Origin: Pseudomonadota bacterium
Lineage (GTDB): Bacteria > Pseudomonadota > Alphaproteobacteria > Rhizobiales > Xanthobacteraceae
Direction: 5' to 3'
DNA length: 27,702 nucleotides
NCBI GenBank assembly: GCA_023434095.1
Contig: JAEYTJ010000103.1
Location: forward strand, 1-27,702
The notes below the pieces were generated by a model that saw only the letters and a program-made list of their open reading frames with translations, was not told the origin of the DNA and searched no databases. The number at the start of each line of letters is the position of its first letter. The stretch's first letter is position 1. The translations under genes and the position numbers were made by a program. Of this stretch, positions 14,606-22,577 are shown piece by piece.

Positions 14606-14739
14606 CTGTCGGACCCCAGGGTCTAGCGGTGCGGTTTTTTCGCAGGCATGGAGGATACCCTAAGGGGCAGGTTCTCCATGGACGCGCCACGAAGACAGAG
14701 GCGCTTCATCAAGGCAGATTGTCGGGCGCGCCGGCGCGG

Positions 14740-16341
14740 TCAGGCGGTCGCGCCCAGGGTCCGGGACTGGTGGATTTCGATCAGACTCGGACCGTTGCGT
14801 CCGTTCGCCGTGACGAGTGCGGCACCCAGTTCCGCGACATCCGCGAGGCGGACGGCGGGAACGCCATAGGCCTGCGCAAGCGCAAGGAAATCCGGCGGCG
14901 CGGGCTTCACGCCCTCCGGGGTGATGCCGTTGGCGACCATGTAGGTTTCGATCTCCTGATAGCCGTCATTGTTCCACACGAGGAAGATCACCCGCGTTCC
15001 GGCATCGACCGCCGAGCCGATCTCGGCGAGGGAGAACTGGAAGCCGCCATCGCCGGTGAGACAGACCACCGGGCGCCCCGGCGCGCCGAGCGCCGCTCCG
15101 ATGGCGGCCGGCGGGCCATAGCCCAGCGCGCCGAAGCCCGTTGCCGCATTGAACCAGGAGAGCGGACGGGCGAGATCGAGATAGAGGTTGCCGGCATAGA
15201 CGGCCTGGGTGGAATCGCCGACCACGAGGGCGTCCGGCAACGCGGCGTAGATCGCCTCGATCACGCCGATCTCGGTACGGATTTTCGGCGTCAGCTCCTG
15301 CCACGCCGCCTCGCGCGTCGCCACCGCCCGCGCCGCGCCATCGCCTTGGCGGGAAGAGACGAGCGGAAGGAGGCCGTCGACGGCGGTCTCCACCGTGGAG
15401 AGCACGGCGATGTCGGCCCGAGGTTCGCGGGCGAGCTGAAGCGCATCGATGTCGACGCGCACGAATTTGGCCATCGGGGGAAAGCGGCCGTCGTCATACA
15501 TGTCGTAATCGGTCTGCCCCATTTCGGTGCCGAGCCCGATGACGAGGTCCGCCTCGGCGATGAGCCGGCGGGTTGCCGCAAGGCTCGGACTCGCCGGCAC
15601 GCGCAGGGGATGACCCGCCAGCAGCCCGCGCGCATTGACGGTCATCACGACCGGCGCGTCGAGCCTTTCCGCCAGCATCTGCACCGAGGCTGCCGCAGAT
15701 ACGGCGCCCCCGCCGCACATCAGCACGATGCGCCGTGTCTCTTCGCAGAGTGCCGCGACCTGGCGAAGCGTCGCCGGCGCCGCGCCGGGGCGGGCCGGGA
15801 CCGTGGCCTTCGCGACGAATTCGCCCGCCGGCAGCGGCATCACGTCGGTCGGAATCTCGATATGCACCGGCCCCGGCCGCGCCGATCCCATGACGGCGAA
15901 GGCCTGAGCCACCACCGAGGCGAGGTCGGCCGGATCGTTCAGGGTCCACGAGGCTGCGGCGAAACTCTTCATCAGCGCCGCCTGGTCGGGCAGTTCATGC
16001 AGGCAGCCGAGGCCCTGTCCGAGCGAGGCGCGCCGGTTGACGCCGGAGATGACCAGCATCGGCACGGAATCCTGCCGCGCCTGCGCCATGGCGGTGATGG
16101 TGTTGGTGAGCCCTGGCCCGGTGATGACCAGCGCGACGCCCGGCTTGCCGGTGACGCGCGCATAGCCGTCGGCCATGAAGCCGGCGCCCTGCTCGTGGCG
16201 CGGGGTGATGTGGCGGATCGTCGAGCCGGCGAGGCCGCGATAGAGCTCGACCGTGTGGACGCCGGGAATGCCGAACACCACCTCGACGCCATTGACTTCA
16301 AGGAGGTCGATCAGTGCTTCCCCGACCGTCTTCGTACCCAT
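14740..16341 (-). CDS. aruI: Thiamine pyrophosphate enzyme, probable 5-guanidino-2-oxopentanoate decarboxylase (AruI-like)
   Basis: A 533-aa TPP enzyme with the full acetolactate-synthase-type layout: an N-terminal pyrimidine-binding domain with the catalytic glutamate E50 in TPRHEQGAGFMADGYAR, a central domain, and a C-terminal diphosphate-binding domain with GDGG at 430-433 and NN about 28 residues later. It would decarboxylate 2-ketoarginine to 4-guanidinobutyraldehyde and CO2, the second step of the arginine transaminase route. The specific assignment relies on the AruH-like aminotransferase directly upstream and the arginine-type neighbourhood; by sequence alone a benzoylformate decarboxylase-like or other 2-keto acid decarboxylase is possible. 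GGGAG precedes the ATG. It is the last gene of the minus-strand operon, 52 bases after aruH; that gap contains the palindrome CCTGCGCGCAGG (16365-16376). Confidence 0.85.
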   Translation of the reverse strand: MGTKTVGEALIDLLEVNGVEVVFGIPGVHTVELYRGLAGSTIRHITPRHEQGAGFMADGYARVTGKPGVALVITGPGLTNTITAMAQARQDSVPMLVISGVNRRASLGQGLGCLHELPDQAALMKSFAAASWTLNDPADLASVVAQAFAVMGSARPGPVHIEIPTDVMPLPAGEFVAKATVPARPGAAPATLRQVAALCEETRRIVLMCGGGAVSAAASVQMLAERLDAPVVMTVNARGLLAGHPLRVPASPSLAATRRLIAEADLVIGLGTEMGQTDYDMYDDGRFPPMAKFVRVDIDALQLAREPRADIAVLSTVETAVDGLLPLVSSRQGDGAARAVATREAAWQELTPKIRTEIGVIEAIYAALPDALVVGDSTQAVYAGNLYLDLARPLSWFNAATGFGALGYGPPAAIGAALGAPGRPVVCLTGDGGFQFSLAEIGSAVDAGTRVIFLVWNNDGYQEIETYMVANGITPEGVKPAPPDFLALAQAYGVPAVRLADVAELGAALVTANGRNGPSLIEIHQSRTLGATA

Positions 16342-16393
16342 GACCTACTCCCAGACCCTTTGCGCCTGCGCGCAGGAAAGCCGTCCGACCCGT

Positions 16394-17584
16394 CTATGCC
16401 CGTCTCGCCTGCCGCAGCCCGGAACGCGCCGCCAGCGCCACCATGCGCCGGCACGCCTCTTCGATCTTGTCGTCCGGCACCGTCAGGCTGATGCGGATGA
16501 AATCGCGGGCCTCGGCACCGAAGGCGGAGCCCGGCATGACCGCGACCTCCTCCTCGTTCAGCAGCGTCCAGGCGAACTCTTCGCCGCTCATGCCGGTGCC
16601 GCTCACATCGACGACGATGAACATGCCGGCCTCGGGCGGGAAGGGCAGTAGCGCGGGCGCATCCGCCAGCACGGTCCGGATGATGTCGACGCGCCGTCGG
16701 TAGGAGCGCCGCATGACCGCCGATGTGTCGACGGGGTTGTCGAGTGCATAGGCGGTCATGTCGGCGATGAAGGGCTGTTGCCCGAACAGCATAGTCTCCG
16801 ACACCGCCAGCAGCCGGCTGCAGAACTCCTCCGGCCCGATGGCCCAGCCGCTGCGGAAGCCCGGCGCCGCGTGCGACTTGGAGATGGAGGAGCAGACGAT
16901 GGTGCGCTCGGCCAGCGCCGGATCGTCGAAGGGCGAGGCGAAGTTGCCTTCCAGGATCAGTTCCTCATAGACCTCGTCGGAGACGATCCACAGATCGTGG
17001 CGGCGGCAGACCTCGCCCAGGGTGGCGATCTCCTCGGCGGTGAGCACGGCGCCGGTGGGGTTGTGCGGCGTGTTGAGCAGCAGCACGCGAGAATGAGGGG
17101 TGATCGCCCGCTCGAGATCCGCCGCCTGCATGTGGAAGCCCTTTTCCGGGCGTAGCGGCACGGGGATCATCTCGGCGCCGGTGGCGCGCACGACGCCCTC
17201 ATAGGTGGCGTAGAGCGGATCGCCCACCAGCACCGCGTCGCCGGTCTCGACCAGGCCGAGCATGACGGCGAACAGCGCGGTCTGGGTGCCGGGAAAGCAG
17301 AGGACGTTTTCGCTGGTCACGTCCAGCCGGCGCTTGGCGTATTTGCGCACCAGCGCGTCGACCACCACCTGCTCGCCGCGCCCGTTGGAATAGCGGTGCC
17401 GGCCGGCCGCCATGGCACGCGTCGCTTCCGCGATCAGCTGCTCATGCGGCGGCAGGTCGGGCTCGCCGATGGTCAGCTCGATGATGGGCCGACCGACGGC
17501 CTTGCGGCGCCGGCCCTCGACATGGACGGCCCATTTCTCGGAGCCGAGGCGGGCGAGCCTGTCGGTGATGGATGCGTAGCGCAT
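16394..17584 (-). CDS. aruH: PLP-dependent aminotransferase, probable arginine:pyruvate transaminase (AruH-like)
   Basis: A 396-aa class I/II aminotransferase that opens like Pseudomonas AruH (MRYASITDRLA). It has the family residues in order: HNPTG (174-178) with the conserved Asn, SDEVY (202-206) with the cofactor-contacting Asp and Tyr, the Schiff-base lysine K236 in SSISKSH, and GFRSGW with the arginine that grips the carboxylate at about residue 243. The expected reaction is L-arginine plus pyruvate to 2-ketoarginine plus L-alanine, in the cytosol. The start lies only 4 bases after the TetR stop, with GGGAG inside the end of that gene, so the two are coupled. Other amino-acid specificities are possible; pairing with the AruI-like decarboxylase favours arginine. 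Confidence 0.85.
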   Translation of the reverse strand: MRYASITDRLARLGSEKWAVHVEGRRRKAVGRPIIELTIGEPDLPPHEQLIAEATRAMAAGRHRYSNGRGEQVVVDALVRKYAKRRLDVTSENVLCFPGTQTALFAVMLGLVETGDAVLVGDPLYATYEGVVRATGAEMIPVPLRPEKGFHMQAADLERAITPHSRVLLLNTPHNPTGAVLTAEEIATLGEVCRRHDLWIVSDEVYEELILEGNFASPFDDPALAERTIVCSSISKSHAAPGFRSGWAIGPEEFCSRLLAVSETMLFGQQPFIADMTAYALDNPVDTSAVMRRSYRRRVDIIRTVLADAPALLPFPPEAGMFIVVDVSGTGMSGEEFAWTLLNEEEVAVMPGSAFGAEARDFIRISLTVPDDKIEEACRRMVALAARSGLRQARRA

Positions 17585-17588
17585 TGGG

Positions 17589-18230
17589 CTACTCCCGGTC
17601 GCGAGCGGTGGGGGTTGGCGCGGCGATCGGGTGGCCGATCAGCGCCTCGACAGAGGAAAAGGCGATCGAGACCAGTTCGCTTTCCCCAAAAAGTTCGCCG
17701 GCGAGGCAGCCTTCCAGCCAGAGGCCGTCGAGGATGCCGTTAATGGCGATGGCCAGTGCGCGGATGCGCGCCGGGATGACGGGCGCGCCTCGGCCGGCGA
17801 GGAAATCCGCCAGCAGTTCTTCCAGCTCGGCGCGGAAGCTCAGATAGCCCTCGCGATGGATCGCCGCGAGCGCGGGATCGACGCTGACCCGGCTGATGAA
17901 CGCCGCCCAGAGCGAGAGGCTGCGGCTGTTGGCGACCGGCTCGGTCAGGTTGACGAAGATGAACTCCGACAGCCGCTGCTCCGGCGTGCCCTCAAGGTTC
18001 TTCGCCTTCTCGGTCAGCCGGGCGATGAGGACCTTGTAGGCTTCCTGGAGGATGATGTCCTTGGAGGCGAAATAGTGCCGGATCAGCCCCGCCGTCACCC
18101 CGGCCCGTGTCGCGATCTGGCGCACGGTGGCGCCCTGCAGCCCGGCCTCCGAAATGCAGTCGAGCGTCGCCTCGATGAGGTCGTGCCGACGCTCGGCCTC
18201 GGTGCCCCTATGGAAATCCCGGCGGGTCAT
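17589..18230 (-). CDS. TetR family transcriptional regulator (BetI-like)
   Basis: A 213-aa one-component regulator. The N-terminal helix-turn-helix lies at about residues 36-56 (TVRQIATRAGVTAGLIRHYFASKD), with the GLIRHYF form typical of the BetI branch, and the C-terminal half is the helical ligand domain (LSLWAAFISRVSVDPALAAIHREGY) of the BetI-type C-terminal family. The ATG overlaps the stop of the hydrolase gene by ATGA and the stop is 4 bases from aruH, so it is embedded in the operon and probably self-regulating. It is a likely binder of the inverted repeats in the divergent promoter region 19106-19297. Its ligand is inferred to be arginine or a guanidino intermediate rather than choline or betaine, since no betaine genes are near. 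Confidence 0.9.
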   Translation of the reverse strand: MTRRDFHRGTEAERRHDLIEATLDCISEAGLQGATVRQIATRAGVTAGLIRHYFASKDIILQEAYKVLIARLTEKAKNLEGTPEQRLSEFIFVNLTEPVANSRSLSLWAAFISRVSVDPALAAIHREGYLSFRAELEELLADFLAGRGAPVIPARIRALAIAINGILDGLWLEGCLAGELFGESELVSIAFSSVEALIGHPIAAPTPTARDRE

Positions 18231-19105
18231 GCCGCGCGACGCAGCACGGGCCGCGTCAGGCAGGTGGGGCCGCCCTCGCAGGCGATGCACAGCGCGTCCG
18301 CCGCGAAGGTCGATACCGTGCAGCCGGCGGCCTCCATCGCTGCCCTGGTGGTGGGGAAGCCCTCGACCATGATCACCTCGTTCGGGCGTGTGGGCAGCAC
18401 GTTGAGCGAGAGGCCGTTGCTGGCGTGGAACTCGTCGGCGGGGGCCTCGATCAGGCGGATGCCGCGCGCCTTCAGCAGCTGGTAGAACGCGGCCGGCAGA
18501 AGCGGGGCGAAGACGAGGGCGAGATCGTCGGCCAAGGGGCTGATGACGCTCATGAGATGCAGGCAGGCCGCTTCCCCGTGCCAGAGCGGCAGGTCGAAAC
18601 CCAGCACGGCGATGCCATGAGGCGCGAGCAGGGCGCCGAGCTGGTCGATGCCGGATTGATTGGTGCGCACGCCGCGCCCGACAATGAGGGTGCGCGCATC
18701 CAGCCACACGCAGTCGCCGCCTTCCGCCGTGCCGGGAGCCTCGATGCGTCCGAGGATCGGAATCTGCCGTTCCGCATAGGCCCGCTCATGCAGCGCCGGC
18801 TCGCCGGCACGCAGCGGCTTGCCCATGCGCAGGATCACCGCGCCATGGTCCGTCATCAGCGAGGGATCATGGGTGAACATGGCGTCGGCGAGCCCGTCGC
18901 CCGCATCGTCCAGCCAGAGGATCTCGGCGCCGGACTGTTCGACCAGGCGGGCGAAGGCGCCATATTGCTCGACGGCTTTCGCGCCATCGAAGGTCGGGCC
19001 GTAATGCCACTCTACCGGGTCCGCCCGGAGGAGGCTCGGTCCCGGGCGGCGCATGAGCACGCGCTGCAGCGGCGCCGACATTTCCTGCGACCCGAAAGGC
19101 GACAT
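18227..19105 (-). CDS. Dimethylarginine dimethylaminohydrolase / arginine deiminase-like amidinohydrolase
   Basis: A 292-aa enzyme of the guanidino-group-modifying superfamily. The catalytic elements are in the usual order: GGD at 129-131, His at 183 in CLHL, and the nucleophilic Cys at 282 in GGPTCLTRP. Such enzymes hydrolyse the guanidine of arginine or methylated arginines to citrulline plus ammonia or a methylamine. The size is near that of DDAH and well below the roughly 410 aa of fermentative arginine deiminases. It is the first gene of an operon with the TetR regulator, aruH and aruI, pointing to an arginine-like substrate. The ATG at 19105 was chosen because AGAGG lies 6 bases upstream; the frame is open to 19144, but that segment overlaps the palindromic operators. 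Confidence 0.83.
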   Translation of the reverse strand: MSPFGSQEMSAPLQRVLMRRPGPSLLRADPVEWHYGPTFDGAKAVEQYGAFARLVEQSGAEILWLDDAGDGLADAMFTHDPSLMTDHGAVILRMGKPLRAGEPALHERAYAERQIPILGRIEAPGTAEGGDCVWLDARTLIVGRGVRTNQSGIDQLGALLAPHGIAVLGFDLPLWHGEAACLHLMSVISPLADDLALVFAPLLPAAFYQLLKARGIRLIEAPADEFHASNGLSLNVLPTRPNEVIMVEGFPTTRAAMEAAGCTVSTFAADALCIACEGGPTCLTRPVLRRAA

Positions 19106-19115
19106 ATGATACCTC

Positions 19116-19143
19116 TTGGCGATCAACTGCCAAATTTTTGGCA
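19116..19143. promoter_or_regulatory. Nested inverted repeats: candidate operator upstream of the hydrolase operon
   Basis: A 16-base dyad, TGCCAAA-TT-TTTGGCA (19128-19143), overlaps a second one, TTGGC-N8-GCCAA (19116-19120 and 19129-19133), so three TTGGC half-sites lie within 28 bases just before the minus-strand operon. This arrangement suits a dimeric repressor such as the TetR protein encoded in that operon. The repeats are visible; the binding partner is inferred. Confidence 0.55.
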
Positions 19144-19169
19144 CTGCACAAAAACGTTGCGGTGCGATT

Positions 19170-19189
19170 AGTTATACGCTTGAATAACT
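19170..19189. promoter_or_regulatory. AGTTAT-N8-ATAACT dyad in the divergent promoter
   Basis: Arms AGTTAT (19170-19175) and ATAACT (19184-19189) flank 8 bases, in the middle of the intergenic region between the hydrolase operon and the ABC importer. The 20-base size and A/T-rich arms fit a regulator site for either operon, for example the LysR protein encoded at 23784. No clear -35/-10 pair could be fixed here. Confidence 0.4.
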
Positions 19190-19297
19190 GCGAAGGAAAG
19201 TGCATCGTTACCCCGTGAAATGACACGGCGCCCGAGGCGTCGCCCCTGGCCGGTCCTCCGGCGGGGCGCGCGGCGGCGTCGAAGGGAGAGGGACGGC

Positions 19298-19345
19298 ATG
19301 AGCGATATGCCTTGGTCTCGGCCTGCGGAGGCGCCCATCCGATGA
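19298..19345 (+). CDS. Possible 15-codon upstream ORF (leader peptide) of the ABC importer
   Basis: ATG at 19298 has an excellent ribosome site (AGGGAGAGGG directly before it) and opens a 15-codon frame, MSDMPWSRPAEAPIR, whose TGA stop (19343-19345) overlaps the ATG of the ATPase gene as ATGA. The much weaker spacing of the ATPase's own site suggests translation by coupling through this ORF. It could be a leader peptide with a regulatory role, including two Arg codons, or just a ribosome-loading device. No such peptide is known to me. Confidence 0.4.
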   Translation: MSDMPWSRPAEAPIR

Positions 19346-20115
19346 CGGAGCGCGCCGAGGCCATCGCCATTCGCGACCTGCACAAGCACTTCGGTGCGCT
19401 GGAGGTCCTCAAAGGCATCTCGCTCACGGCGCATGAAGGCGATGTCATCGCCATCATCGGCGGTTCCGGCTCCGGCAAATCGACGCTGCTGCGCTGCATC
19501 AACATGCTGGAAGTGCCCAGCCGTGGTTCGGTCGCCATTCGTGGCGAGGAAATCGCGCTGAAGCCGAACGGCGTCGGCGGGCTGGCGACGGCGGACCGGC
19601 GGCAGGTGCAGCGCCTGCGCTCCCGCCTCGGCATGGTGTTCCAGAGCTTCAACCTCTGGCAGCACATGACCATTCTGCAGAATGTCATCGAGGCGCCGAT
19701 GCATGTGCTCGGCGTGCCGAAGGCCGAGGCGGTGGCGCGCGGCGAGGCGCTGCTGCGGCGGGTCGGCCTGTTCGACAAGCGCGACGCCTATCCCGCCTTT
19801 CTCTCCGGCGGCCAGCAGCAGCGGGCCGCGATCGCCCGCGCCCTCGCCATCCAGCCGCATGTGATGCTGTTCGACGAGCCGACCTCGGCGCTCGACCCCG
19901 AACTGGTCGGCGAGGTGCTGACCGTCATCGGCGATCTCGCCCGCGAGCAGCGCACCATGATCCTGGTGACGCATGAGATGAAATTCGCCCGCAATGTCGC
20001 CAGCCACATCGCGTTCCTGGCCCATGGCGTGATCGAGGAACAGGGCCCGCCGGAACAGATCTTCGGCGATCCAAAATCGGAGCGGCTGAAGAAGTTCATC
20101 AGCTCCAGCCACTGA
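19342..20115 (+). CDS. Polar amino acid ABC transporter, ATP-binding protein (HisP/ArtP-like)
   Basis: A 257-aa cytosolic ATPase that energises the importer encoded by the next three genes. Walker A GGSGSGKST is at 40-48, the Q-loop Q101 in VFQSFNLWQH, signature LSGGQQQ at 154-160, Walker B VMLFDEP at 174-180, and the switch His at 211 in VTHEM. The insertion between Walker A and the Q-loop (LATADRRQVQRLRSRLGMVF) is typical of the HisP/GlnQ/ArtP branch for polar amino acids. The ATG at 19342 overlaps the stop of a 15-codon upstream ORF; a TTG at 19312 would extend it by 10 residues without support. It is the first large gene of the operon running to the M20 hydrolase. Confidence 0.93.
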   Translation: MTERAEAIAIRDLHKHFGALEVLKGISLTAHEGDVIAIIGGSGSGKSTLLRCINMLEVPSRGSVAIRGEEIALKPNGVGGLATADRRQVQRLRSRLGMVFQSFNLWQHMTILQNVIEAPMHVLGVPKAEAVARGEALLRRVGLFDKRDAYPAFLSGGQQQRAAIARALAIQPHVMLFDEPTSALDPELVGEVLTVIGDLAREQRTMILVTHEMKFARNVASHIAFLAHGVIEEQGPPEQIFGDPKSERLKKFISSSH

Positions 20116-20143
20116 AAAAGCCCGAAAACCAGAGGGGACAAGC

Positions 20144-20926
20144 ATGAAAAACGCATTCAGGACGATGATCGCCGCCGCTGTCATCGGCATCGCCGGCATT
20201 TGCGGCGCGGCGGCCGAGCCGCTCAAGGTCGGCTTCGCCGCCGAGCCCTATCCGCCCTTCGCCTCGCCGGACGCCAGCGGCAAGTGGGAAGGCTGGGAAG
20301 TCGAGTTCATGGAGGCCATCTGCAAGCAGGCCAAGCTCGAATGCGTGATCACGCCCGTGGCCTGGGACGGCATCATTCCGGCGCTGACCTCGAAGAAGAT
20401 CGACATGATCGTCGGGTCGATGTCGATCACGCCCGAGCGGCTGAAGACCATCGACTTCTCCGACAAATACTACAACACGCCGACCGGCGTGATCGGCCCG
20501 AAGAGCGAGAAGTTCACCGCGACGCCCGAAGGGCTGAAGGGCAAGACCATCGGCGTGCAGGTCGCCACCATCCACCAGGACTATGCCAACAAGTATTTCG
20601 GTAAGGCGGGCGCGACCGTGAAGGAATACCAGACCCAGGACGAGGCCAATGCCGACCTCGCGGCCGGGCGGCTCGATGCGGTGCAGGCCGACGCCATCGC
20701 GCTCGCCGCCTTCCTCAGTACCGACCAGGGCAAGCAGTGCTGCGACCTCAAGGGCAATGTGAAGGATGACCCGGAAATCCTCGGCGCCGGCGTGGGCGTC
20801 GGCCTGCGCAAGGGCGACACCGAGCTGAAGGACAAGATCAACGCCGCCATCAAGGCGATCCGCGCCAACGGCACCTACGACGCGTTCTCCAAGAAGTACT
20901 TCGACTTCGACATCTATGGCGGCTGA
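20144..20926 (+). CDS. Amino acid ABC transporter substrate-binding protein (lysine/arginine/ornithine type)
   Basis: A 260-aa periplasmic protein with a Sec signal peptide (about residues 1-24, cleaved before EPLKVGF) and a family 3 solute-binding fold: EPYPPF near the start, GWEVEFMEAI, and the ligand loop MIVGSMSITPERLKTIDFSDKYYNTP, which contains the Ser and Arg that bind the amino and carboxyl groups. VQAD at about 184-187 supplies the conserved aspartate. It resembles ArgT/HisJ-type binding proteins, fitting arginine-like cargo. AGAGGGG precedes the ATG. A strong hairpin follows before the first permease gene, probably keeping this transcript more abundant. Confidence 0.9.
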   Translation: MKNAFRTMIAAAVIGIAGICGAAAEPLKVGFAAEPYPPFASPDASGKWEGWEVEFMEAICKQAKLECVITPVAWDGIIPALTSKKIDMIVGSMSITPERLKTIDFSDKYYNTPTGVIGPKSEKFTATPEGLKGKTIGVQVATIHQDYANKYFGKAGATVKEYQTQDEANADLAAGRLDAVQADAIALAAFLSTDQGKQCCDLKGNVKDDPEILGAGVGVGLRKGDTELKDKINAAIKAIRANGTYDAFSKKYFDFDIYGG

Positions 20927-20932
20927 TCCTGT

Positions 20933-20964
20933 GCGGGCCGGGTCGGCTGGTGATGCCGGCCCGC
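20933..20964 (+). repeat. Intercistronic hairpin after the binding-protein gene
   Basis: A perfect 9-bp stem, GCGGGCCGG (20933-20941) with CCGGCCCGC (20956-20964), loop of 14 bases, 6 bases after the stop and without a T-tract. This is the type of structure that protects the upstream binding-protein mRNA from 3' decay and lowers expression of the permeases. Role inferred. Confidence 0.6.
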
Positions 20965-20989
20965 GCCCGCCGGAGCCCGGGAGGGGCTG

Positions 20990-21709
20990 ATGGCGGCCGA
21001 CCTGATCAATTGGGGCCTGCTGGCACTGGAGCCGCCCGGCTGGGGCGGTGTGCTGCTCGGCGGGCTGATGAACTCGCTCAAGATCGCCTTTGGCGGCTAC
21101 GCGCTCGGCCTCGTGCTCGGCACGGGCGGCGCCTTCGGCAAGCTCTATGGCGGGCCGGTGACCAAGGACCTGATGGAGGTCTACACCACGCTCGTGCGCG
21201 CGGTGCCGGAACTGGTGCTGATCCTGCTGCTCTATTACGCCGGCACTGATTTGCTCAACCGCCTCTCCGCCGCGCTCGGCTATGGGTCGGTGGACATTAG
21301 CGGGCTGGCGGCCGGCATCTTCGTCATCGGCGTGGTGCAGGGCGCCTATTCGACCGAGGTGCTGCGCGGCGCCATTCTCGCCGTGCCGGCCGGGCAGATC
21401 GAGGCGGCGCGGGCCTTCGGCATGTCGCCGCTGATGGTGCTGCGGCGGGTGACGCTGCCGGCCATGCTGCCGCATGCGCTGCCGGGGCTGTCCAATCTCT
21501 GGCTCATCTGCACCAAGGACACCGCGCTGCTCGCGGTGGTCGGCTTCAGCGAGCTGACGCTGGTGACGCGGCAGGCGGCGGGCACCACCAAGGCCTATAT
21601 GCTGTTCTTCTGCGCCGCGGGCGTGCTGTATCTGCTGCTGACGCTGGCTTCCACCCTCGTTATCCGTCTCATCGAGGCCCGCGCCCGGCGCGGTTGGGTG
21701 GCGCGATGA
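20990..21709 (+). CDS. Amino acid ABC transporter permease (HisQ-like)
   Basis: A 239-aa inner-membrane protein with about five hydrophobic segments (around residues 22-47, 66-84, 105-120, 175-190 and 203-226). The ATPase-docking EAA loop is at about 138-157 (IEAARAFGMSPLMVLRRVTLP), and VYTTLVRAVPELVLILLLYY is the conserved early motif of the HisQ/HisM family. It forms half of the transmembrane channel together with the next gene. GGGAGGGG precedes the ATG. Its stop overlaps the next start by ATGA. Confidence 0.92.
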   Translation: MAADLINWGLLALEPPGWGGVLLGGLMNSLKIAFGGYALGLVLGTGGAFGKLYGGPVTKDLMEVYTTLVRAVPELVLILLLYYAGTDLLNRLSAALGYGSVDISGLAAGIFVIGVVQGAYSTEVLRGAILAVPAGQIEAARAFGMSPLMVLRRVTLPAMLPHALPGLSNLWLICTKDTALLAVVGFSELTLVTRQAAGTTKAYMLFFCAAGVLYLLLTLASTLVIRLIEARARRGWVAR

Positions 21710-22575
21710 CGCCCGGAGGCCGCGCCGGCGCGCCGGAACCGCTGGTGGAGCTTCCGCCGGAGGAAAGCACGCTGGAAGCCACGGCGCTGACCCGGCTGCC
21801 GAGCGGGCGCGGTTTGCTTGAGCCGCACCGCCTCGCGCTGATGGCGGTGGCGGGCGTGCTGGTGTTCTGCGCCGCGTGGTTCATGCGCTGGGACTGGCTG
21901 CCGACCTATGCGGGGGCGCTCGTCTCCGGCGTCGGCGTCACGCTGCTGATGCTGGTGAGCACGGCGCTGCTCGGCTTCGTGCTCGCCGTGCCGATCGGGC
22001 TCGTACAGGTGACGGGGCCGTGGTGGCTGAGCCTGCCGGCGCAGGGCTTCTGCACCATCATCCGCGGCACGCCGCTGCTGCTGCAGCTGTGGCTGCTCTA
22101 TTACGGGCTCGGCTCGCTGTTTCCGCAATTTCCTGAAATCCGCCAGTCCTTCCTCTGGCCCTATCTGCGCGAGGCCTGGCCTTACGGTGTCGCGGCGCTG
22201 ACGATCTCGTTCGCAGCCTATGAGGGGGAGGTGATGCGCGGCGCCTTCGCCGGTGTGCCCAAGGGCGAGCTGGAGGCCGCCGGCGCCTATGGCATGGGCC
22301 GCTGGACGCTCTTCCGGCGCATCTGGCTTCCACGCGCCGTGCATCGCGCGCTGCCAACTCTCGCGGGCGAGACGGTGCTGCAGCTGAAGGCAACCCCGCT
22401 GGTCGCCACCATTACGGTGATCGACGTCTACGCGGTCATCTCGAAGGTCAGGCAGGTCACCTTCCTGACTTATGAGCCGCTGCTGCTGCTGGCGCTGATC
22501 TATCTTATCCTCACGGCCCTGCTGGTCGCCGGTTTCCGCTATTTCGAGAACAGACTGCCCAACCGGAGTGCCTGA
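21706..22575 (+). CDS. Amino acid ABC transporter permease (HisM-like)
   Basis: A 289-aa membrane partner of the HisQ-like permease. An unusual hydrophilic N-terminal extension of about 40 residues (rich in Pro, Glu and Gly) precedes the first membrane segment (LALMAVAGVLVFCAAWF). The core contains IIRGTPLLLQLWLLYYGLG, typical of the second permease of polar amino acid importers, and the EAA loop LEAAGAYGMGRWTLFRRIWLP. The start at 21706 uses the ATGA overlap with the previous stop; a start at 21694 is possible but lies inside that gene. The stop is 2 bases before the M20 hydrolase start. Confidence 0.92.
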   Translation: MTPGGRAGAPEPLVELPPEESTLEATALTRLPSGRGLLEPHRLALMAVAGVLVFCAAWFMRWDWLPTYAGALVSGVGVTLLMLVSTALLGFVLAVPIGLVQVTGPWWLSLPAQGFCTIIRGTPLLLQLWLLYYGLGSLFPQFPEIRQSFLWPYLREAWPYGVAALTISFAAYEGEVMRGAFAGVPKGELEAAGAYGMGRWTLFRRIWLPRAVHRALPTLAGETVLQLKATPLVATITVIDVYAVISKVRQVTFLTYEPLLLLALIYLILTALLVAGFRYFENRLPNRSA

Positions 22576-22577
22576 AG

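Noticed and set aside
14606..14739. T6 run after the Crp-like gene as a terminator
   Set aside because: The only preceding dyad (GACCC-CA-GGGTC) has a 2-base loop and is separated from the T-run, so a hairpin terminator is not supported.
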